Below, piece after piece: positions 35,127 to 47,836 of a stretch of 64,000 bases of DNA. How positions within the stretch are numbered: the stretch's first letter is position 1; each line of letters opens with the position of its first letter. Under the pieces are notes generated by a model, which worked only from the letters and a program-made list of their open reading frames with translations, had not been told where the DNA came from and did not search any database. Made by a program: the position numbers and the translations under genes. Source of the DNA: Heloderma charlesbogerti (Eukaryota > Chordata > Lepidosauria > Squamata > Helodermatidae). Where the stretch lies: positions 310,001 to 374,000 of the forward strand of contig JANEZZ010002656.1 of the NCBI GenBank assembly GCA_026122225.1, read 5' to 3'.

Positions 35127-35652
35127 TAGGGCTGTGCAGGAACCCCCCAATAGGCCTCAGAGACCACTTCAGGGCTTCCAGGGCAGGCCCAATTTGCTTT
35201 GGGCTGATTCGGGGGGGGGCGCTTTGCCCCCCACACCCTGGATGTGCCATATGAGCCCCCAGCTCCTTACCTGGGCCTCGGGATGTGCGCTAGCAGCCGT
35301 ATTCTTGTTCCAGGGAACCGCCGCCGTTATCACTGTCAGCTCCTGGGCCCTCAGGATGCAAGTCGGCAGCCATCTTCTTGCTCCAGGGAGTCACCATTTT
35401 AAAAATGGTGACTCCCTGAAACAAGAAGATGGCTGCCAGTGCACATTCCAAGGGCCCAGGTAAGGAGCCGGGGGTTGGGTGATGGCCATGTGGCTGGGCT
35501 TCCAGGGAGCTCCAAAGAATGCCAAAGCACTTTGGAGCAATCCAATCTGCTTTGTGCCTCCTCATGGCCCCTCTGCCTCACCTTGGAAGCAGCCGAAACA
35601 CCCCATTTTGGCTCACAGTTTAGGCTTTGGGCCAAAGCGGTGCACAGCCCTA
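35127..35652. mobile_element. hAT-like foldback element with TAGGGCTGTGCA ends
   Basis: The TAGGGCTGTGCA start mirrors the TGCACAGCCCTA end. Flanks ATAAAAAT (35119-35126) and ATAAAAAA (35653-35660) match at 7 of 8. The centre is a palindrome around 35390-35410 (gggagtcaccattt / aaatggtgactccc). An isolated similar start lies near 38451. Confidence 0.8.
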
Positions 35653-35660
35653 ATAAAAAA

Positions 35661-36926
35661 AAAGTCTGACACAGGCACTTGGTGCAGAAATTTAATTGTT
35701 TCTCCTGGTGGAGGAATGCTATCTAAGAGGCAGAGAAAGAATTTGGAAGAAATAATTATTTTCATAGATAAAGGAAGGAGGTTGCTTCTGAAGGTGCCAT
35801 CAGATGGTTCCATGGATAATTTACCACATTTTTGAAATAGTTTTGTAGTGTGTGGTGAATAATAAATCTGACAATGTGGAAGGGGGCACCTTCCTGAGAA
35901 AGCTTTAGCCGTACATGAATGGCACAGAACAATCAATGTGAGGTGACATCTTCCTGTCAAAAATGATTCCATAAAGTCACCCACAGAGACGGTTAAACTG
36001 TGATATGAAAGGGAACACATTCAATAAACTCGATTCTTCAGTCTTGAATCCAGCATAATAGTTCCATGAGCAAAAACAGATTTAGACTGCAATTCTAGGC
36101 ACACTTCCCTGGGAGTAAGCCCCATTAAACACAGTAGGACTTCCATCAAAGTAAACATCCATAGGATTGCATTGTTAACATGCTTTTTAATTATATTCGT
36201 GTCTATTTTTAAAAAAATAAAGACAATAAAAACCCTGCTTTTTAAATGCAACGGTTCTCAGTTGCTGACAGACCAGTTTTTGAGTTGTTTTGACATACTG
36301 CCACCCTACTGGTCCTATTCAGTTGTTATTTTAATCTTTGCAACAGTAGATAAAATCTCTTTGTTTCACATCAAAAAACTTTGCCAAAACTGATTTTTGT
36401 TTTAATTTATTTTTTTGTCAAGGAAGTGATGTACACTCAGGAAGCGACTCCCTTTAATAATTCAGAGTGGAGTAGGATCAGGAAATGTTCGGTCTACATT
36501 CTGGAGATGATAATGATTAAGCAGGAATAATGTTCTGCATAGGTCCAGATTGCATGGCATTTAAGAGGTCACTTGGACTTTCAAGAAACCCCTTTCAAGA
36601 GGGGACATAGGTGTGTGTGACAGAGCCCCTGCTTTGCATGCAGAAGGTCCCAGGTTCAATCCCCGGCTTCTCCAGGTAGGGTGAGGAAAGAATCCTGCCT
36701 GAAGCCCTGAATAGCTGCTGCCTGTCAGTGCCGACAATACTGGGCTAGATGGACCAATGGTCTGACTCAATATGAGGTAGCTTCCTATGTTCCTATGTTC
36801 TCCACACTTAAGGTCTGAGACTCTCTGGGGCTCAAACCACACATGGTGGCACCAGAGCCATAGCTTCAAATGAGGAAGTGACTCCCAATCACACTTAAAA
36901 CAGAGAATGGAAGGCGTGGTTTAAAA
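35661..36926. other. Intron with old repeats
   Basis: An interspersed repeat of the taggattgca type lies at 36086-36180. The remainder to 36600 shows nothing recognisable. Confidence 0.4.
36610..36805 (+). repeat. tRNA-derived SINE
   Basis: The head carries ctgctttgcatgcagaaggt and a B-box-like cccaggttcaatccccggc, followed by tgggctagatggaccaatgg, tctgactcaatatgaggtag and a cttcctatgttc tail repeat. It is a retroposon, not a tRNA gene. Confidence 0.75.
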
Positions 36927-37700
36927 CAGGAGTGCAGAACCTCAGGCCTGGAGGCCAAATCTATCCATCCTGGGCGTCCCAATCAATCTCTCTGGGATTT
37001 CTCAGAAAGCCATACACCTGGGCCTCCCCCTTTCTCCTGACCACTGATCATCGGGTGGTTTCCCAGCTTTTGGGCAGGGTTTTTTCCCATTCTAAAAGGT
37101 TGAAAAAATCATCTGAGGGCTTGCTCCTGGTGGTTCCACATGGACCTATGGCCCAATTGGAGTCCACCAGGAGAAAAGCCTTCGGTGTGGCATCCCCCTT
37201 TCTTTGGAACTCCCCGCCCCTGGAGGTCAGGCAGGTGCCAACACTGTGTTGTTTCTGGTGCCTCCTGAAAACAGCACTGTTCCAGGAAGCATTCTTTAAT
37301 TGACCAGTCACGGTTTCTATTGGCATTCTGTGTGTGTGTGTGTGTGTGTGTGTGTAAGCATGATTTTAATCTAGCGTTTTAATCTTTTTTTTATCCTTTT
37401 ACTGTTTTATCTCTTGTGTTCACTGCTCTGAAATCTGTTCTAGATACGAACCACTATACAAATATTGCAAATAAATGGATGGATGGATGGATGGATGGAT
37501 GGATGGATGGATGGATGGCTCTCTTAAGGCTTAGTTACTGGCAGTAAGATCTTGAAGCTAAAATATTCTGGTATTTTAGTTATCTTGGCTCCACCCCGGC
37601 CCTATTGCCTTTGACCTCCCCAACCTCTGGAAGGTGGTCCCCAAGAGCTTCTCAAAAATGGAATTTGGCCCTCAGGCTCAAAGATGTTCAAACTTCCCTG
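36927..37700. mobile_element. hAT-like element split by a LINE-like insertion
   Basis: It starts CAGGAGTGCAGAACCTCAGG and ends TTCAAACTTCCCTG. Flanks GTTTAAAA (36919-36926) and GTTTAAAG (37701-37708) match at 7 of 8. The same family is at 56045-56409. Segment 37110-37518 is foreign: it ends in ataaatggatggatgg-type repeats like a LINE 3' tail. Confidence 0.7.
37331..37518. repeat. (TG)n and (GGAT)n microsatellites
   Basis: (TG)n runs at 37331-37355 and a (TGGA)n tract runs at 37474-37518, the latter likely grown from a LINE-like tail. Confidence 0.9.
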
Positions 37701-38130
37701 GTTTAAAGTATCAAAGGGCAGTGCTGAATCTTAGCTCTTACCCTCCAAAGTCCCTTTTTTTCCCCCACCAGCCAGACACTGATATTAGATGTGAGGCCAG
37801 ATGGGATGAATGTGCCCATGAGAGAGGCAACAGAGGGAAAGATGGTGGTAGGAGAAAAGGTTCAGGCCAAAGGTCCATCTGTCCCAGCATTCTTTTTCCA
37901 GCAGTTGTTGGACAGATGCTGCAGTGAAGCACATAAGGAGGCTGAGATGGTAATAGTCATCACGATGATGGCTGGCCACTGATAGATCTCTCCTCAATGT
38001 ATTTATCCTGAAAAGTCTGTTTTTCTAGAGTTTAGCGGAAGCCCCAAATTCGCTCCTCTCCCTTCTACATCACTTGTCTCAAAAGGCAAGAGATTTTAAA
38101 TGTAAACAGAATCGTTATATGGTAATAGTG

Positions 38131-38132
38131 AC

Positions 38133-38169
<37 letters not shown>
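38131..38169. repeat. (CA)n microsatellite
   Basis: About 19 CA units. Confidence 0.95.
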
Positions 38170-38170
<1 letters not shown>

Positions 38171-38890
38171 CATTTCCTAGGGTCAAGGTAACTGTTTGAG
38201 ACTACAAGTTTTCCCATGAAAAAAGTTAGACTTCTCAGTATTGCTCTAATTAGTAGCCTGTCATGTTACGTCGCAAACAGGTTGGCAAACCTAGGTACTG
38301 AACTAAATAATCTATGGCATAATCTAAACATACAACAGTAATTAAACCTGACAACTTAATATGCTACTGCAATTCAAATATACAGTAGAAATGTGCAATT
38401 AAGTAATCTTTTGTAATAGCACCCTGCCAAGATGAGATATTTCAGGTATAGGGCTGTGTACTGTTTCGGAGCCAAAATATTGACATAGGGAAAATGTAGC
38501 TAGGCTATGAGTGGCTGTATAGTCAAATTGAACAGAGTCATATCTGAACAGGGTAATACTGAAATTCTCTTTGTCTGAATTTCTGCCCGGATTTCAGACT
38601 GAAACACACACACACAAACACACACACACGTCAGTTTCACTTTCCCCTGCAAATTATTTATTTTCATCTCAAGTTCTTTCCATCCCAAATATGAAGAAAG
38701 TTGCACATGTTCTTATCAAAACTGAATTGAAACAAAATTCTCACCCATTTGCATGGGCCAAATTCAATAGATCAAGCTAATGCCAACATGGAGAGGACCA
38801 TGTTGTACCTGCCTGACATATTTCTGTTAAACATGAGGAGCCTGCCAGAATGAAGAGGTGGCAACTGGCAAACGTAATTCAGCACGGTTA

Positions 38891-40724
38891 TAGGGATGTA
38901 CGAAACTCACTTAACTTTTCGCGGAATCTTTCGCAGTGCGGGGGAGGTGCTCCGTCCCTCCCCCCGGAATCCTTGACGGGGGGGAAGCGATCCGGTCCTC
39001 CCCCCTGGAATCCTGCCTGGCTGCCTCCGCTCCGCGGCCAGGCCGTGGAGCAGATGGCCTGGTGCGGACGCAAATGGCGGCCACCGTAGCGGCCACCATT
39101 TGTGTCCAGCCAGACAGCCGTGATAGGCTACATAAGAATTTACGTAGCCTATCACGGCTAATGTCAAACAAAACAAAACACGCAGCATACACAAATGGCG
39201 GCAGCTACTGCAGTCACCATTTGCATTCCCTTTTTTTTAGGGATGTACGAAAGGGACTTACCTTGTCCCGCAGCTTTTTTCGCGGTGGGGGGGAGGCGCT
39301 TCGCTTCTCCCCCCAAAGTTCATGTGAGTGGGGGGTGTCTTCTCGCCTCGCCCGGCTGAAATTCAGGCCAGGGGGGAGGCTTCCTGCCTCGCCCCCGGCC
39401 GAAATTCAGGCCGGGGAGAAGCGCCCCGTCTCCCCGGCCGCGAACTTCAACAGAAAAGTAAAAAAAAAAAAAACACCCCATGATAGGCTACGTAACGATT
39501 TACGTAGCCTATCACGGCTAGATCTGCAAAGTCAGCCGTGATAGGCTACGTTAATCATCACGTAGCCTATCACGGGTGACTTTAAAAAAAAAAAAAGCGC
39601 GTACGCAAATGGCGGCCCACATAGGGAGCCGCCATTCGCGTTCCTTATTTGGTCGCTGTAGTCTACGTAAATCTTTATGTAGACTATGGAGAAAATAAGG
39701 GCAACGCAAATAGCGTTGCCCTTATTTTCGCCATAGTCTACATAATCTTTACGTAGACTACAGCGACCAAATAAGGAATGCGAATGGCGGCTCCCTATGG
39801 GGGCCGCCATTAGCCGTACGCGCTTTTTTTTTTTTTTAAGTCACCCGTGAAAGGCTACTTGACAATTTACGTAGCCTATCGCGGCTGACTTTGCAAATCT
39901 AGCCGTGATAGGCTACGTTAATCGTCACGTAGCCTATCACGGGGGCGTTTTTTTTTTTTTTTTACTTTTCTTGGAATGGTGGCGGCGGCAGCCAGTCGAA
40001 AGACCAGCTGCCGCCCCCGCCCCTGTCGAAGCCCTGCCGAACCGCCGCTGTGACCCGCCACCGGGAGCGACATTCGGGAAAGGTAAGTCCCATCCTGGGG
40101 GGGGCGGTGGGGGAGAATTTCTCCCCGAAACTACTTCGGGAGGACGAATATGTTGGCACTTGGCCCCCCGAAGTTTCGGCGAGAAATTCTCTGACACCCG
40201 TACTTTTTTTCACTGTTTTAGCCTACGTAAATATTTATGTAAGATAAAATGGCGAAAAAAAGGGGAACGCAAATAGCGTAGTGGATGCTATTTGAGTTCC
40301 CCTTTTTTTTGCCATTCTATCTTATGTAAATATTTACGTAAGATAAATCGGCGAAAAATAGGGAACGGAAATGGCAGCCATCATAGCTGCCGCCATTTGC
40401 GTATGCTGCATTTGGGGGGGGGTAGCCATGATAGGCTACATAAATTCGTACATAGCCTGTCACGGCTGCAAGGACGGCAATGGTGGCAGCAGCAGTCCTG
40501 CCACGGCTGGCCAGGAGACCAGCCACCAGAGCCGCCACTGCCGGAACCGCCTCCGGAACCACCGCCACCGAATCTGCCGCATCTGCCCCAGGTAAGTACC
40601 ATCCCGGGGGGATTCCGCGGGGGGGCGGAGGGGCAGGAGGCTGTTCTGCCACGGATTCCGGGGGGCTGGATTCTAAAGAATCCAGCTTCACTGGAATCCA
40701 TGGCGGAATTCTCTGCCATCCCTA
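38891..40724 (-). mobile_element. Multi-hairpin element interrupted by another copy
   Basis: It starts TAGGGATGTACGAAACTCAC (A end) and ends ATTCTCTGCCATCCCTA (B' end). A complete younger copy sits at 39238-40202. Without it the outer element is about 860 bp. Outer flanks do not match clearly. Confidence 0.78.
39238..40202 (-). mobile_element. Multi-hairpin hAT-like element, A end to B end, nested in a relative
   Basis: It starts TAGGGATGTACGAAAGGGAC and ends TTCTCTGACACCCGTA with a perfect duplication CTTTTTTT (39230-39237 and 40203-40210) in the T-run of the host copy. Full palindrome chain, 965 bp. Confidence 0.9.
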
Positions 40725-41776
40725 AGCATGAACATGCTTGAATCCATAGGAATTCAAACCCAGACATTTATGAGCTAAGCACTCAAAACCCTGGGTCTGA
40801 ATGGATGAATCTGTCACTTTTGGTTTCTCCCACAGCCATAAAAACACAAACAAGCAAAAACAAGAAACAAAAAAAGCAAAACAAAACACACACACACCTC
40901 AAATTCTTTTCATCTGAAATACAATTTTTGCAAATTTGGGGTACATTCTGATCAAAAACGGAAATGAGATTCTCACTACAGTATATGAAAATTTCATATT
41001 CAGCTTCAACTACATCCCTGCCTATAAGTGACTTCCTTATACCAGGTCAGACTCTTTGAGTATCTCTACACCAGACTAAAATCCTGCATTCAAAATGGGT
41101 CTTTCTGCTTCTGTTTTAAAAGCACGATCATGATGACTCCCTTTTTCATGTGCTTCCTTTCCCCTCTCTCCTTTCCCCCTCCTCCTCCTCCCTGTATCCA
41201 AGTCTTCCATTATCTTTTATTGACCTCACTCCTCTTCTTGCAGCTTTTCCCCTTTTCACTGAGGGAACTCAAGCGGAACATAATGGGGTAATTTGATAAC
41301 TCATTATCTGTGATCTATTTAAAAAATGGAACAAAGGGCATTTAGTGCAGATAATGAGGAGATGTCTTGGAGGTTTACGGAGTCATCTAAAGAGCCTGCA
41401 AACTTCCATGATTGAGCCATCTCAACAGCAGAATAAAAGCTGCATGTGAATGAGCCCTTTGTCTATCTAACCCAGCAATGACTAGTCTGGCTGGCAGGAG
41501 GTTGAGATGTTGTTGTTGTTGTTGTTCTTTTGGGGGAGATGTGTTCAAATTTTATTTTGTATATTTGAAATGTGAACACAAATTATGTGTACATTTGAAA
41601 GCTGTGCACAAAATTGTAGTTGTCAATAGGAAGAACACGTACATTGTAAGAAACTAATACAAATACTGCAGGCATTTAGAAAAAATGCACAAGGAAATAC
41701 CCTAAAATTTCCATGCAGAAGAAAGAAGTCTCATCATCTGATGCAGACCTGAGTCAGAGTGACCTTGGTGGTAGAA
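40725..41776. other. Intron, nothing recognised
   Basis: A pyrimidine-rich stretch lies at 41150-41260; it is not followed by a recognisable exon. Confidence 0.35.
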
Positions 41777-41778
41777 AA

Positions 41779-41818
<40 letters not shown>
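41777..41818. repeat. (AAAG)n microsatellite
   Basis: Ten or more GAAA units. Confidence 0.95.
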
Positions 41819-42049
41819 GGATGAGCTTGACAGATTTTCTCACCCTTACCAAATTTTAAGGCTGAAGAGTGGGTTGCCCATCAACTGTTTCTTGATTCCT
41901 TTAATTGGAGATGCTGAGACTTGAACCTGGGACTTTCTGCATACAAAGCAAGTGCTCCACCATCTATTACATCTGACTCTGACATCAGCTGGGATGACTC
42001 ATCAAACAAAGAGCTTGACCCAGCAAAGCATACACTTCTTGCATAAGTG

Positions 42050-42360
42050 GTGACCTTAAAGGAGCCATTTATGCAACATTGCATGTGTAAATGGACCATT
42101 TGCACCTGTAATGTTGTGTAAATGGCCCGTTTACAGCAGCCATTGATGTAACATTTCATTTCTGGAAAACTCTGAGCAGCTAGTTCTATGCAAAATGGTG
42201 GCTCACTAAGGGGACGGGCAGCGGCCAAGTGCTTGTGGATCACTTGGCGAATGGGTCTGGTAAGTGAGCGGCAGCTCAGCGAACAGGGCCCAGGAAGCCA
42301 AGTGTGGGGGGGGCGGTAGACCGCTGGACTCCACCCCCCTCTCAGACTCCTGCAACATCT
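42050..42360. mobile_element. hAT-like family fragment (as at 21726)
   Basis: Mirror words gcatgtgtaaatggaccatt / gtaatgttgtgtaaatggcc and the end ctcctgcaacatctcta match the inverse of the 21726 copy. A minus-strand tRNA-SINE head fragment precedes it at 41925-41985. Confidence 0.45.
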
Positions 42361-42399
42361 CTATTTCATTTTTGATTGCAAAACATGCAAGCATTCCTT

Positions 42400-42776
42400 A
42401 TATGAATCTCTAAATATGATCACGGGCACGTCCGCCCAAAATATTCATAAGTTGTCAAGCACATGCCCGTGTTCATCTCGTTCCCGATTCCCAGTTCAAT
42501 TTGTGCAAATTTCCTTTGTAGACTGAATCAGCCCTGCTTTATCCTATGGAGGAAAGCTGTGCAAATCTCCCAATCGATCACTGCTCAATTTGCACAAGTT
42601 TCCTGTTCATGCAGAATGAGCAGTGATCGCAAACGCGAGCGGGAATCAGGCATGAGACAGGTGATGAGACAATGTTTGGGGAATCCTGGTGATCTCCAAC
42701 ATCATCCATCTCTAGGTCTAATCCTAGCTCTAATCTCTAGCTCTAATCCTAGCTCATTTGTCCATCCCTAGCTCTA
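42400..42776. mobile_element. hAT-like family fragment (as at 48957)
   Basis: Words gcacatgcccgtgttca, cctatggaggaaagctgtgc and cagtgatcgcaaacgcg match the complete copy at 48957-49277. The right end has a local tandem repeat (ctctaatcctag), 42715-42780, before gtccatccctag. Confidence 0.5.
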
Positions 42777-42964
42777 ATCGAGTGGGTGTGCAAGTGCTTC
42801 AGCTTTTCGGTGATCCATGTTGACTTGTCCATATTTTAGACCCTACTTTATTACCTTCCTTCCTTAACAAGATAATACTTGACTCTCTTGGATCCCTTGC
42901 TGCATTTCCCCTCTTCTATTGGGCCTCTTCCATATCCACCTCTGTTCTCTTACCCACCTAGCCA

Positions 42965-43140
42965 CCCCATGTGAAGAAGTAGCTTGGTGGTAGCTACTTT
43001 GCATACATATGCTTTGCATACAGAAAGTCCCAAGTTTTATCTCTGGCACCTTTAATTAAAAGAACCCAGTAGCGACTGATGGGAAAGACCCTGTGCCTGA
43101 GACCCTGGCCAGCCACTGCCAATTAGACTGTCCTGGCCTA
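42965..43140 (+). repeat. tRNA-derived SINE, old copy
   Basis: The tagcttggtggtagctactt head, the ctttgcatacagaaagtccc segment and the gggaaagaccctgtgcctga body match the copy at 36610-36805. Confidence 0.6.
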
Positions 43141-43733
43141 TAGACAAGCAGCAGCTTCTTCCTCCTCCTTTCCTAGTCCATGCAGCTCATTGCTGTGGGT
43201 AGTCAGCTACGGAAACAATTAAATACAAAAAAACAAACAAAAACATATTCCAAATGAAACTCTGAAAAGTTATCCAATGAAACTCAATTGCAAAGCTGTC
43301 TAAAAAATGTACCAAATGTTATCATTGCCATATTTTCCCCCTATAGCTTTCAAGGAATAGATTTACTCATCAAGGCTATTTGTAGCAAGAATGCTGTTCC
43401 TCTGAAACATGCAGGTTGAGTCCAGTTATGTCCTTCCATTTGTGAAAGGGCTTTGGATCCAGATGGCACCTCTGCTGAGAGAAGAGGAGGGGAGGTGAAA
43501 CCTGAAAATTCCCTCTTGCCCTGTAGCCCCTGAGCCCCACCACCACCACGGCTACTCCGGAGGGGTGTAGGACCCTCCCGAACAACATAGAAGGTCATGC
43601 AAGGGCTGCAGGGGCAAGGGAGGATCTACAAAAATCACCTCTCCTCTTCCATTAGCAGAGCTTTCCACTAGATCAATGGCTTTTCTGCAAATGGAAGTAT
43701 GTCCATTCATGGAAGTGAACCACTGGATACAAC

Positions 43734-44148
43734 TAGGGATGTACGGATTTTGTAAAATCCATTCCATCTGCATTTCATGGTTTGTCAGGTGCCTTTCATT
43801 CCCTTGTTGGGTCATAGATGGAATTGGGTGTTTTCCAATTTCCTGAATTTGCACCAATTCACACTTGCAAAAATGTGCAAATCCCACCCACCAACCCCAC
43901 CCAAATGCATGTTTTTCATGCTTTAGCCTATGGAGGAAATGCACATTTTCAAACATTGATTATTTTTCCATATTTTTCTATGACTAAATTTGCCTAAAAT
44001 TCTGGCATGTTAAAAAGAAAAGAAAAGAAAGATCCACAAGTCTGTGCCATGCAACTTGGGAAAAGCCGGTCCGCTGTGGAATCTGCAGGTCAGATTCATA
44101 GATATCCAAACTTATTTGATGCTGTTGTGTATTTCTCGGACATCCCTA
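43734..44148. mobile_element. hAT-like element, best copy of its family
   Basis: It starts TAGGGATGTACGGATTTTG and ends ATTTCTCGGACATCCCTA with a perfect duplication GATACAAC (43726-43733 and 44149-44156). Confidence 0.85.
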
Positions 44149-44156
44149 GATACAAC

Positions 44157-44950
44157 CCTCAAGTTTTTTTTCTTTTATCCCATTTGCTGGGCTGTAACGT
44201 TTGGTCACTTATCTGGACATTCTGACATAACTAAAATAAAGCCAGTAAAATAGCTAAAAATGAGTTCTGTGATACTTAATTGATAATTTTCTACACTTGA
44301 GCAGTCTGGATCTCCTCTATAAGACACTGAGAATTTCATTGTCTTAGGTAGGAGCATCTTATAGCATGTTTAAAACAATTTTGTTGTCTTGGACCATTTC
44401 ACAATTTGCTGAGTGACTGATATAGGCTTAATTGACGTATAAATTGGATTAAGTGCTGCACAGAAGTTCCCCCTGTATCTTATAGGATTGCATTTGTCTC
44501 TGTGTGCTCCAAAATATGCTTTTTAATTCCTTTATCTCGTGACATAAATATCCCACCAACATGTTTAATACCACCCAAATTCCTGCTTACACAGCCAATT
44601 CAGGTTTTAATCCAATTTATTACCACCTTGGTAGTGTGACCTTGTTTTCTTCATTAACATATTGGAGGGGGAATGAAATGCAGCAAATGCTTTCCTGGAT
44701 TTGAAACACAAAGTTAGAAATTCAATTCTTGGATTGTTTTGCTTATTCACAGCCAGTGAGAACTTTATGACACCTTCAACAATCAGAAGAGATTGTGCAG
44801 ATATTTGCACTGTTCCCACATCCCCTATTTCATATAATGCAGTCTAGGATCCAAGTTTTCAAAGGATTTTCTTTTGCAGTGGGGTGAAAAGATTAGCAGA
44901 TTTCCAATAACTTACATATTTAACAGGACATTTCGAGTGGAATTTGGAGG
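44157..44950. other. Intron, nothing recognised
   Basis: AT-rich sequence; no exon or repeat called. Confidence 0.35.
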
Positions 44951-44951
44951 T

Positions 44952-45060
44952 TAAGAACATAAGAGCCATGCTGGATCAGACCAAGGATCCATCTAGTCCA
45001 GTATTCTGCTCTCACAGTGGCCAACCAGCTACATGCTGGTTGCAGGTTCCTACATGCAGA
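44952..45060 (-). repeat. Squamate interspersed repeat tail
   Basis: The words aagaacataagagccatgct, ggatcagaccaaggatccat and ctagtccagtattctg are a widespread sauropsid repeat tail, inverse of that at 19425. Confidence 0.5.
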
Positions 45061-45488
45061 AACATCTGAAAACTTTAAAGGGAGTGGAGGGTATTGGTAT
45101 TGGGACTACCTAAATGTCCCAGAGGTGGTGGTTGCACAGTCCTATTTGTGACCAACAGAAAACATTAACATTTAGGCTGTAATGCTATGGTCTCTGAGGT
45201 GGTATCCCAAGGGCCATAGCATGTTGTGGTTTTCCCCTTCCAAGAGCAGTGAGAGAGAAGGGTCCAGCATTGAAGAGAGAGATCCAACCTCACAAGACCC
45301 CTTACGGCCACCACAGAAACTTTCACAGCCCTTGCCTCTCTGCTGTCAGAGCTCCAATGTCTCTAGAAGTAAAAACAGGAGCATTCTGTGGACATGTCAG
45401 AGAAGGCTGTGGATCTACAGAATCTGTTCCTCTGACACATCCCAGGAATTGTTGGAAATGTATGCCAGCCTGCTCGTGTACATAACTG

Positions 45489-46331
45489 TAGGGATGGCGG
45501 AAAATTCCGCCACGGATTTCAATGAGGCCAAATGCACTGGCATTCAGCCCCCCGAACCTGTAGTGGAATGGCCTCTCACCGCCCGCCCCCCCCGGGGAAT
45601 CCCCCCCAGGACAAAGCTTACCTGGGGTGGATGTTCTGGCGGTGGCGGCTCCTGCGGCGGCAGCTGGTCTCTCGGCCGGCCACTGCAGACTCAAATGGCG
45701 GCCACAGTAGCGGCCACCATTTGCATCTGGCCAGGCTGCCATGATAGGCTATGTAAGTGTTTATGTGGCCTATCACGGCAAAGGCAGCCATGCAAATGGT
45801 GGCCACCATGCCATTTGCATAGCTGCCTTTGCCGTGATAGGCTACGTAAATATTTACGTAGCCTATCACAGCAAGCTTACCAAAAAAACCCACCAGCATA
45901 TGTAAATGGCGGCGGCCACGGCAGCCACCATTTGCGTTTCCTTTTTTTCGCTGTTTTAGCCTACATAAATATTTACGTAAGCTATTATGGTGAAAAAAAG
46001 GGGTACACAAATAGCGTAGCGGGTGCTATTTGCATTCCCCTTTTTTTTGCCGTAATAGCTTACGTAAATATTTACGTAGGCGAAAACAGTGAAAAAAAGG
46101 GAATGCAAATGGCGGTCGCCGTAGCCGCCACCATTTGTGTACATGGGGGGTTTTTTCTAGAAGGCTGCCCAGCGGCCAGATGTCTGGCTGCAGGTGGCCC
46201 CAGCCAGCAGCTTTGCAGAATCTCCGCGGAGCGGAGCCGGCCAGATTAGGATTTCAGGGGGAGGTGCGGAGTGCCTCCTCCCCACCGTGAATCACCTCGT
46301 CAAAAAGGTAAGTGACTTTCGTACATCCCTA
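45489..46331 (+). mobile_element. Multi-hairpin hAT-like element, B end to A end
   Basis: It starts TAGGGATGGCGGAAAATTCC and ends ACTTTCGTACATCCCTA. Flanks CATAACTG (45481-45488) and CATAATTT (46332-46339) match at 6 of 8. The longest open frame of the window (45182-46249) runs into it and is rejected as coding. Confidence 0.88.
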
Positions 46332-46355
46332 CATAATTTCCCCCCTCATTGCAGC

Positions 46356-47179
46356 TAGGGACATACAAAAGTCACTTACCTTTTTGACGGGGTGGTTCGC
46401 GGTGGGGGGGAGGTGCTCTGTCCCTCCCCCCAAAAAACATTCTGGCCGGGGGGGGAGGTGCTCCATACCTTCCCCCCGAAATTCTGGCTGGCCGGCTCCG
46501 CTCCGCAGGGATTCTGCAGAGCCGCTGGCCGGCTCCGCCAGCGGCCGGACATCCGGCAGCTGGCTAGCAGGGACGCAAATGGCGGTGGCCATAGCCGCTG
46601 CCATTTGCGTCCCTGCAGTCAGCCATGATAGGTTATGTAAATGTTTACGTAGCCTATCACAGCTGATTTAAAAGGAAAAAAACACACTTATGCAAATGGC
46701 GGCGCCCATGGGCGCCACCATTTGCGTTCCCCTTATTTTCGCTGTCTTAGTCTACGTAAATGTTTACGTAGACTAAGACGTGCCAAAATAAGGAACGCAA
46801 ATGACGGCGCCCATGGGCACTGCCATTTGTGTACGTACATTTTTTTTTCTTTTAAATAAGCCTTGATAGGCTACGTAAACATTTACGTAGCCTATCACGA
46901 TGTTTTTTAAAAATCTAGCCGTGATAGGCTACGTAAATCTTTACTTAGCCTATCACATTTTTTTTGTTTTTTAATTGGAAATGGCGGCGGCGGCAGCCGG
47001 TCGGAAGACCGGCCGCTGCAGCCGCCACCATCAAACCACTGCCTCCAGGATGATCTGCCCATGGTAAATCCCGTCCCGGGGGGGCGGGGGGCAGACCATT
47101 CCACCACTGATTTCGGGGAGCCGAATGCGCTGGCATTCAGCCTCCCTGAGATTCGTGGCTGAATTCTCTGACACCCCTA
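46356..47179 (-). mobile_element. Multi-hairpin hAT-like element, A end to B end
   Basis: It starts TAGGGACATACAAAAGTCAC and ends TTCTCTGACACCCCTA. Flanks ATTGCAGC (46348-46355) and ATTGCAAC (47180-47187) match at 7 of 8. It begins 24 bp after the previous element. Confidence 0.9.
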
Positions 47180-47271
47180 ATTGCAACTAATGGGAGAGAA
47201 ATCATGAAAGTAAACCAACACAACAAAAAAGGAATAAAGAAAAATACCACTCATCTGTCCTTTCTGCTCTG

Positions 47272-47606
47272 TAGGGATGGTGGAGAAATCCGCCATGGAG
47301 TTCTTTAGAATCCACCCCCCCACGTCTGCTACGCCATTTGTGTCCCTGCTCTTTGCCGTGATAGGTTACGTAAATATTTGCGTAGCCTATCATGGCCAAG
47401 GGCAGGGACGCAAATGGCGTCCGCTACGCCGGAAGCCATTTGCGTTGCAGAAGACAGAAGTCCAGCTGTGGACGGGCCCAGCTGGTGGCTCTGCGGATTC
47501 GCTGCAGAGCAGAGCCGACCAGGGAGGATTCTGGGGGGAGGGACGGATCGCCTCTCCCCCCGTGGACCCCTTCAGTGGACAGGTAATTCAGTTTTGTACA
47601 CCCCTG
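47272..47606 (+). mobile_element. Short multi-hairpin element, B' to A'
   Basis: It starts TAGGGATGGTGGAGAAATCC and ends TTTTGTACACCCCTG with a perfect duplication CTGCTCTG (47264-47271 and 47607-47614). At 335 bp it keeps one GATAGGTTACGTAAA hairpin and one CAAATGGCG hairpin: the minimal form in this window. Confidence 0.9.
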
Positions 47607-47836
47607 CTGCTCTGTTCTCAGATATCCCCCCATCTAGTAGGATTACACTGCCAATTGATTAATCCACTAGATTGCCAGCACATTCCTATACATATCTGCT
47701 CAGAAGTTTGAGTTTAGCTGGGCCCATTGAGTTTAGTTGGGCTTACTCCCAAATAGGTCTGTATATGAGTGCAGCCTTAATCATCATCACCACCACCACC
47801 ACCACTAAAAAGGTAGCTGCTAATGCTTGACAGCTT

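Noticed and set aside
38936..39541. 201-codon open frame, + strand
   Set aside because: It spans two nested elements and reads GC-rich end A tract; similar unrelated frames occur on the opposite strand, as expected from CpG-rich palindromes.
45182..46249. Longest open frame in the window (355 codons, + strand)
   Set aside because: It runs from unique sequence into the multi-hairpin element; the translated part is palindrome-derived (repeats of an IGYVNIYVAYHG-like string found in all frames of other copies) and shows no domain.
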